Part shown: in pieces, positions 59,711 through 64,000 of the stretch
Layout of the letters: each line of letters opens with the position of its first letter
How positions within the stretch are numbered: the first letter of the stretch is position 1
Assembly (NCBI GenBank): GCA_020161795.1
Contig: JAIUOR010000044.1
Span: forward strand, 16,574 to 80,573
Direction: 5' to 3'
DNA length: 64,000 nt
DNA from: Actinomycetota bacterium
GTDB taxonomy: Bacteria; Actinomycetota; Actinomycetes; Propionibacteriales; Propionibacteriaceae
The notes under the pieces: model-generated
What the model saw: only the letters and a program-made list of their open reading frames with translations
The model's database searches: none
What the model was told of the DNA's origin: nothing
Made by a program: the position numbers and the translations under genes

Positions 59711-60019
59711 ATGATGAGCAGCCCAACCCATGAGCACAAGACAGCCGAACAGGGCTGGACCAACTACGCCACTGAGCGCACTCCAGCCCCAGGCGAACCC
59801 CAGGACCCCAGCGGACACCACGCCGACAGCCACGGAGGCGGAACCGGGCACGGTGGGCACAGGTGGATGATGCTGCTCATGTGCGCCCCGTTGGTCCTGA
59901 TCGGGATCTGGGCGCTCGTTTCCGGCGCGGGCGGTGGGGCACTGATCGGGGGCCTGCTGTGCATGGGCATGATGGCTTTCATGCACCTCGGCATGGGCGG
60001 CAAGGGCCATCGGCATTAA
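59711..60019 (+). CDS. His-rich DUF2933-like small membrane protein
   Basis: 102 residues. A His/Gly-rich N-terminal half (SGHHADSHGGGTGHGGHRW) precedes two hydrophobic helices containing many Met residues (WMMLLMCAPLVLIG and LLCMGMMAFMHLGMG). It ends GKGHRH. The composition fits metal binding at the membrane; DUF2933-type proteins are common in copper and silver clusters. GAGGAG precedes ATG 59711. Confidence 0.7.
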   Translation: MMSSPTHEHKTAEQGWTNYATERTPAPGEPQDPSGHHADSHGGGTGHGGHRWMMLLMCAPLVLIGIWALVSGAGGGALIGGLLCMGMMAFMHLGMGGKGHRH

Positions 60020-60046
60020 CGCCCTTTTGTCGGCGTGGGCGGCAGG

Positions 60047-60061
60047 CTTGATCGAATCTTG
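60047..60061 (+). promoter_or_regulatory. Tandem CTTG box upstream of the glutaredoxin operon (11-bp period)
   Basis: The plus strand reads GGCTTGATCGAATCTTGACCC: half-sites at 60047 and 60058, 48 bases before the GTG start of the glutaredoxin gene. Confidence 0.6.
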
Positions 60062-60108
60062 ACCCGCCCTGAACGGTCACCGGATCGACCACCGACAAGC
60101 TGGACCTC

Positions 60109-60402
60109 GTGACAGAACCTCGCCCACACAGCGACCGCACCGCGCGCCGGATCACGTTGGTCACCTCACCGGGTTGCCACTTCTGCGAGGACGCCCACGT
60201 TGTGCTGGCCACACTCGACCGCCAGGGATCGATCGCACTCACCGTGATCGACGCCGAAACCCCCGACGGCGAGTCCCTCATCGGCCTCCACCGTCCCGCC
60301 CTGTTCCCGCTGGTCTTGCTCGAGGGTGACTTCTTCAGCGCGGGACGACTGCCCAGGCGCAAGCTCGCCGCCACGCTCGGCCTGGCGAAGTCGGCATTCT
60401 GA
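60109..60402 (+). CDS. Glutaredoxin-like protein
   Basis: A 97-residue thioredoxin-fold protein with active site TSPGCHFCEDA (Cys23, Cys26), then VIDAETPDGESLI and LFPLVLLEGDFF with a Phe-Pro cis-proline. It is a small cytoplasmic dithiol donor. Its stop overlaps the ATG of the CcdA-like gene, which points to direct electron delivery to that membrane protein. The start is GTG with no clear Shine-Dalgarno. Confidence 0.8.
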   Translation: MTEPRPHSDRTARRITLVTSPGCHFCEDAHVVLATLDRQGSIALTVIDAETPDGESLIGLHRPALFPLVLLEGDFFSAGRLPRRKLAATLGLAKSAF

Positions 60403-61319
60403 TGGGCACCGATCTGCTGTCCACTGGGAGCATCCTGGCCGCCTTCCTCGCCGGTGGCGTCGCACTGTTCGCACCGTGCTGCATCGTCTTCCTCGCACCC
60501 AGCTACCTGGCCGCCGCCGTCAAGAACCGCCGCTGGCGGCTGCTGCCGCTCACCTTCCTCTTCGCCGCCGGCCTGGCGCTCGTCCTCGTTCCGATCACGC
60601 TCGGCGTGAGCCTCATCGCCGGTGCGATCGCCAAATACCACGCCGTCCTCTACTGGGCGGGCGGCCTGCTGATGATCGGCCTCGGCGTCCTGGCCCTGTC
60701 GGGTCGGATGTGGTCGATGCCGTCCATGCTGAAGGCACCCGAGGTCGGCCGAGCCGACACCGCCACCTTCTTCAGCCTCGGTGTGTTCTCCGGTATCGCC
60801 TCCAGTTGCTGCGCGCCCGTCCTCGCCGGCGTGATGACGCTGTCGGCCATGTCCGGCTCACCGATCGGGGGGCTCGTCCTCGGCCTGGCCTACGTGTTCG
60901 GGATGGTGCTGCCGCTGTTCGGAATGGCGCTGCTGTGGGACAGACTCCCCAAGGGAGGCCAGAGCCGGCTACGCGCCAAGCCCCTCCGACTGCGGCTGGC
61001 CGGACGGACCCTCCACACCAACACAGTGAACCTGGCCGTGGCGATCGGATTCTCGATCATGGGAGTGCTCGTCATCCTGCAGGCCAACACCACCACCATG
61101 ACCGGCGGCGACAGCCCGCTCCTGCCAATCGCCGACTGGCTCACCGAGGTGTTCGAAGCCCTGCTCGGCTGGACGGCTCCGATCCCCGAACCCATCCTCG
61201 GGCTGGGCCTCCTCGCGCTCGTCGCCGTCTTCGTCGCCGTCACCCTCAAGGATCGCAAGCGCGCCCAGCACGCCCCAGTGGAACCCGCGCCCGCCAAACA
61301 AACCGACAACGCTCACTGA
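60402..61319 (+). CDS. CcdA-like membrane protein with double-Cys motifs
   Basis: 305 residues, about seven helices. It is related to CcdA/DsbD transmembrane domains but carries paired cysteines, FAPCCIVFLAPSYLA near residue 28 and IASSCCAPVLAG near residue 133, in place of the usual single ones. The C-terminal extension has further helices and a charged tail. It probably passes reducing equivalents from the glutaredoxin to the redoxin encoded next. It overlaps the glutaredoxin stop by one base. Confidence 0.82.
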   Translation: MGTDLLSTGSILAAFLAGGVALFAPCCIVFLAPSYLAAAVKNRRWRLLPLTFLFAAGLALVLVPITLGVSLIAGAIAKYHAVLYWAGGLLMIGLGVLALSGRMWSMPSMLKAPEVGRADTATFFSLGVFSGIASSCCAPVLAGVMTLSAMSGSPIGGLVLGLAYVFGMVLPLFGMALLWDRLPKGGQSRLRAKPLRLRLAGRTLHTNTVNLAVAIGFSIMGVLVILQANTTTMTGGDSPLLPIADWLTEVFEALLGWTAPIPEPILGLGLLALVAVFVAVTLKDRKRAQHAPVEPAPAKQTDNAH

Positions 61320-61328
61320 GGATCCATC

Positions 61329-61970
61329 ATGACCCAGAGAACCCACCAGACCGCCCGCCAGGTAAAGGATCCGGTCCAACCCACCCAGAGCAGGCGTGCC
61401 CGGCTTCATGAGGAGAAGCTCAAGGCGGCCCGGACCCGCAAGGTCCGCCGCTGGCTTGCCGGCATCGCCGGGGTGGCCGCGGTGGCGCTCATCGCCTTCG
61501 GCCTGTGGTCCGCCCGCCCGACCGGCGGTGACACCGCCACCACCGCCCCAGACTTCACCCTGCCCACCACCGACGGCGGCGCCGTCACCCTCAGCGACCT
61601 ACGCGGCAGCCCTGTCATCCTCTACTTCAACGAGGGCGCCGGCTGTGGCTCCTGCACCGTTCAGATGGCCGAGATCGAGAAGAACCCAGGCTTCGCCGAC
61701 GCCGGCATCACCGTGCTGCCGATCGTGATGAACACCCCCGAACAGATCCTGCCCGACATGGAGACCTACGGCGTCGTCACCCCCTACCTACTCGACGACG
61801 GTACCGTTTCCGCGGCCTATGACGTGCTCGGGAAGGGCATGCACGAAGGCCTGCCGGGCCATGGCTTCGTTCTCATCGACGCCGATGGAGTCCAGCGGTG
61901 GAACGGTGACTACCCCTCCATGTGGCTCGACCCCGCCGACCTCCTGAAGGAAGCCACCAGCCGACTCTGA
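61329..61970 (+). CDS. Membrane-anchored redoxin (AhpC/TSA-TlpA type)
   Basis: 213 residues. A basic cytoplasmic N-terminus and one membrane helix (about residues 44-62) precede an extracytoplasmic redoxin domain that begins APDFTLPTTDGGAVTLSDLRGS. The active site is GAGCGSCTVQM (Cys106, Cys109), an unusual CGSC. It ends the glutaredoxin-CcdA operon and is the likely final acceptor in a thiol relay across the membrane. Confidence 0.83.
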   Translation: MTQRTHQTARQVKDPVQPTQSRRARLHEEKLKAARTRKVRRWLAGIAGVAAVALIAFGLWSARPTGGDTATTAPDFTLPTTDGGAVTLSDLRGSPVILYFNEGAGCGSCTVQMAEIEKNPGFADAGITVLPIVMNTPEQILPDMETYGVVTPYLLDDGTVSAAYDVLGKGMHEGLPGHGFVLIDADGVQRWNGDYPSMWLDPADLLKEATSRL

Positions 61971-62127
61971 ACAGTCGGGGCCGGTACAAAAGCGTCCGGA
62001 ACACGACCTGACAGTGGGCGCCCGCAGCCGGGCAGGCTCTCGCTTCAGGCGTCGGAGGGGCTGACAGGCAGTAGACGGACGACTCGCGGGGAGCGGCCGG
62101 TCTGCGCTTCAGAGTTGGGGGTGATGT

Positions 62128-62421
62128 GTGGTTAGCCGAGATGAGATTCGGGGACTATTGCAGTCTTGTCGCGCGAGGCTCACCCCTGAGCAGGTTGGCC
62201 TGCCTGCCTTTGGCGGGTACCGGCGAGTGCCCGGTCTGCGGCGGGAGGAGGTCGCGATGCTGGTGGGCATCTCGGTCGACTACTACATTCGGATTGAACG
62301 CGGTGATCTGGCCGGGGTGTCGGACGGTGTTCTTGATGCGCTGGTGAGCGTTCTCCGACTCTCTGCCGAGGAGCAGGCTTGCCTCGTGGCGGTCGCTCGC
62401 GGAGACGAACGCGGACAGTGA
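62128..62421 (+). CDS. XRE-family HTH regulator, truncated MmyB-like
   Basis: 97 residues matching the N-terminal DNA-binding part of MmyB-type regulators: RARLTPEQVGLPAFGGYRRVPGLRREEVAMLVGISVDYYIRIERGD. These proteins are normally about 270 residues with a ligand-binding PAS-like domain, which is missing here, so the gene is either a short form or a 3'-truncated relic. GTG 62128 follows GGGGGTGAT. Confidence 0.75.
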   Translation: MVSRDEIRGLLQSCRARLTPEQVGLPAFGGYRRVPGLRREEVAMLVGISVDYYIRIERGDLAGVSDGVLDALVSVLRLSAEEQACLVAVARGDERGQ

Positions 62422-62688
62422 CTAGGCCGTCCTCGTAGGTATCGGACGCGGTGGGTGGCGACCAGGCCTAGCCTCCGTCCGGGCCTCCGTCAGGGCCGAG
62501 CTTCGTCCGGCGTGCCCATTCTCGCGTGCTCCGACGTGCCCTGCCGGACCTCGGCGTTGTCGCTGGTGGAGGCTCTCTGACTTTGTCCCCGCGCGGTGCC
62601 CGCTCGGGTAGCCCGCGGACCTAGGGACAAGTCCGGGGACATCTGATTGGTGTGCTCCTGCGGTCCGCTGCCGCGGAAGGAGCCACAC
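62422..62688 (+). other. Regulatory gap upstream of the primase gene
   Basis: This 267-bp stretch contains TGTCCCC (62584-62590), GGGACAA (62624-62630) and GGGGACAT (62635-62642), echoing the repeats at 39475-39522. No gene is supported. Confidence 0.45.
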
Positions 62689-62772
62689 ATGTACGTCGTC
62701 CACGAGCCGAATCCTGCGGACATCGCGTACCTCTCCACTGGTCGGGCCGGGAGGCCCGGACGGAGGAGGTGA
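62689..62772 (+). CDS. Very small ORF coupled to the primase-polymerase gene
   Basis: A 27-codon ORF beginning MYVVHEPNPADIAYL and ending in an Arg-rich tail (RPGRRR). AAGGAG lies 6-7 bases before its ATG, and its end provides the GGAGGAGG ribosome-binding site of the primase gene 5 bases on. It may be a translational-coupling leader or a tiny element-specific protein. Confidence 0.45.
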   Translation: MYVVHEPNPADIAYLSTGRAGRPGRRR

Positions 62773-62777
62773 CCGCG

Positions 62778-63758
62778 ATGACTGCTGGCGGGCAAGACAT
62801 CGGGAGTGAGCTAGCAAGGCTGGTCGGTGAAGCCGCACCCCACGACCCGCCTGTGACAGCCATCGACCGGCTGTTCGTCGCGGTCGAAGGCGACCTGCTG
62901 GGAGTCGCAGCAGCACGCCTCGCGGCCCACGGGGTGCCGGTTTTCCCCTGCGTTCCAGGTGGGAAGCGACCTCTGACCTCCCACGGCTTCCATGATGCGA
63001 CAGCCGATGCGCGGCAGGTTGCCCTGTGGTGGAAACGGTGGCCTTCGGCGAACATCGGCGTGCCCACAGGCGCCGCTTCGCGCATGGACGTCGTCGATGT
63101 TGATCTGAAGCGCACTGGCTCCGGCTATTCGGCGTTTGCGCGTGCTCGACAGGCCGGCCTTGTCGACGGCTGGCTTGCGCTGGTCCGAACGCCCTCAGGG
63201 GGGATGCACGTCTTCTACCCGGCGGCACGAGGTCGGCCACAGCCTTCATGGCAAGCCACCTCCGTCTGCGTGGACTTCCGTGGCGAAGGCGGATACGTGA
63301 TCGTCCCCCCTTCGATCGGCATGACCGCGAACGGGGCGCGCGCTGCTTACACATTGGTCGGAGTTCGCCGCCCTGCTCCGGCGCCTATCGACGCAAAGGC
63401 ATTGCGGGATCTGCTCGAACCGCCGTCTGAGCGGCTCCTCGTGCGTGCGCCTGTTGTGAAGGGCAGCCCTGACGCGGGCCGGCTCGCGGCGTGGGTGGCT
63501 GCGCTCTCAGAGAGCGAGCGCAATCTGGGGCTGTTCTGGGCGACATGCCGATTGGCCGAAGCCGGCTTGCCCGCCACCGACGCGGAGGCGGCGCTCGCTC
63601 CCGCAGCGCGGCAAGCAGGTCTGCCCGCCCGAGAGGTCGCTTCCACGATCCGTTCTGCGTACCGCGTCGCAGGCGGCAAGTCGGGCCGCCACGCCCCTCG
63701 CTCAGAGCCTCCACGGACTCGTGGCGGGACACGATTCGAGCATCGGATGTCGACGTGA
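62778..63758 (+). CDS. Bifunctional primase-polymerase (AEP/prim-pol) protein of an integrative element
   Basis: 326 residues. The prim-pol signature region reads HGVPVFPCVPGGKRPLTSHGFHDAT, then WWKRWPSANIGVPTG. The metal-binding Asp pair is in MDVVDVDLK, followed by VRTPSGGMHVFYPA and VDFRGEGGYVIVPPS. It lacks a helicase domain, as in many actinobacterial integrative elements (AICEs), where it starts element replication. ATG 62778 was chosen for its strong ribosome-binding site. It overlaps the next small gene by GTGA. Confidence 0.85.
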   Translation: MTAGGQDIGSELARLVGEAAPHDPPVTAIDRLFVAVEGDLLGVAAARLAAHGVPVFPCVPGGKRPLTSHGFHDATADARQVALWWKRWPSANIGVPTGAASRMDVVDVDLKRTGSGYSAFARARQAGLVDGWLALVRTPSGGMHVFYPAARGRPQPSWQATSVCVDFRGEGGYVIVPPSIGMTANGARAAYTLVGVRRPAPAPIDAKALRDLLEPPSERLLVRAPVVKGSPDAGRLAAWVAALSESERNLGLFWATCRLAEAGLPATDAEAALAPAARQAGLPAREVASTIRSAYRVAGGKSGRHAPRSEPPRTRGGTRFEHRMST

Positions 63759-63862
63759 CTACCTCCCGTCCACGCGGCATGAGAGTCGCGGCTCTGACCG
63801 CGGTTGCGGGGACGGTGTTCATCGCGATGGGTGCGTTCTGGCTGTCGTTCACCGCTCTATGA
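63755..63862 (+). CDS. Small membrane protein gene truncated by an IS3-family element
   Basis: GTG 63755 overlaps the primase stop. The 35 residues have a basic start (TTSRPRGMRVAAL) and one hydrophobic helix (VFIAMGAFWLSFTAL), like the start of DUF2637/SpdB-type element membrane proteins. The TGA stop at 63860-63862 is formed by the first bases of the insertion-sequence end, so the gene is cut short. Confidence 0.55.
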   Translation: MTTSRPRGMRVAALTAVAGTVFIAMGAFWLSFTAL

Positions 63863-64000
63863 ACCGCCCCGGCATGTCCGGAGACTCGGTTTGTTGACTC
63901 CTCAGCTTGCTGCTGCGGGTTGTTGCTGAGCGTAGTGGACCTGCTCGAGGACGGCCGGTGGCATGTCCCCGGCGTACTCGTTGAGCCGGCGGTGGTTGTA
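63860..64000 (-). mobile_element. IS3-family insertion sequence, terminal part
   Basis: The sequence TGAACCGCCCCGG then CATGTCCGGAGACTC matches the terminal inverted repeat typical of many IS3-family elements. It is followed inward by the end of a transposase gene on the minus strand. The rest lies beyond the window. Confidence 0.75.
63902..64000 (-). CDS. IS3-family transposase, C-terminal fragment
   Basis: The minus-strand frame runs in from the window edge and encodes YNHRRLNEYAGDMPPAVLEQ then HYAQQQPAAAS before TGA at 63902-63904. The YNHRRL...PPA..E..HY pattern is the conserved end of IS3-type integrase-core transposases. Confidence 0.85.
   Translation of the reverse strand, partial: YNHRRLNEYAGDMPPAVLEQVHYAQQQPAAAS

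Overview
The window is a contiguous piece of a high-GC actinobacterial chromosome, most likely from the Propionibacteriaceae. The best lineage marker is a 1124-residue protein (8707-12081) that looks like the pyrophosphate-type PEP carboxykinase of propionibacteria. GTG starts, TAnnnT -10 boxes and leaderless starts fit the same group. The left ~38 kb is ordinary chromosome; the right ~25 kb is a horizontally acquired metal/redox island with mobile-element debris at both ends.

1-12.1 kb: the end of cysQ with cysD and cysN (sulfate activation); a secreted glycosidase-like protein; a methyltransferase; a YwiC-like membrane protein; an rRNA guanine-methyltransferase-like gene carrying two palindromic insertions read in frame; a GPH sugar symporter; and the divergent PPi-PEPCK.

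12.1-20.4 kb: a sugar cluster with fructose-6-phosphate aldolase, a fructose-type PTS (IIB-IIC-IIA), a DeoR regulator, a glycyl-radical activase, a glycyl-radical enzyme and a LacI regulator. It matches the gene set of the E. coli 1,5-anhydrohexitol (anhydroglycolysis) pathway. Two strong promoters carry palindromic operators and share a 10-mer.

20.6-38.3 kb: a PQQ-propeller lipoprotein, a serine hydrolase, an FAD reductase, a leaderless Nudix gene coupled to an unknown gene, a HerA-like ATPase, a TPP-riboswitch thiBPQ operon interrupted by unusual tandem repeats, a PfkB kinase, a cysteine-attenuated cysE-DUF4395 operon with a leaderless poly-Cys leader peptide, an ATP-dependent DNA ligase and a small membrane protein.

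38.4-41.8 kb: a compact minus-strand tRNA array (three full cloverleaves and two acceptor/T-arm remnants) that ends in a tRNA 3' fragment. It abuts two truncated copies of a winged-helix/BTAD-like gene, the second interrupted by an IS256-family element.

41.8-62.0 kb: the island. It encodes Lnt and Lgt, an HMA metal chaperone, a cupredoxin-P1B-ATPase-YHS fusion, CsoR, an NhaA-DsbA fusion, YibE/F, TlpA-CcdA, a DUF305 lipoprotein with a tiny Cys/His-rich protein, a two-component system, a Tat-exported multicopper oxidase, an M23 peptidase, a His-rich membrane protein and a glutaredoxin-CcdA-redoxin operon. Seven tandem direct repeats with an 11-bp period (CTTG-N7-CTTGACC and a variant) precede nearly every transcription unit. 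This is the expected layout of binding sites for the island's own OmpR-family regulator, so I infer one copper/thiol-stress regulon.

62.1-64.0 kb: an XRE regulator, a primase-polymerase and a small membrane gene truncated by the end of an IS3-family element. Together with the left-side BTAD remnants, this suggests the island rode in on an actinobacterial integrative element.
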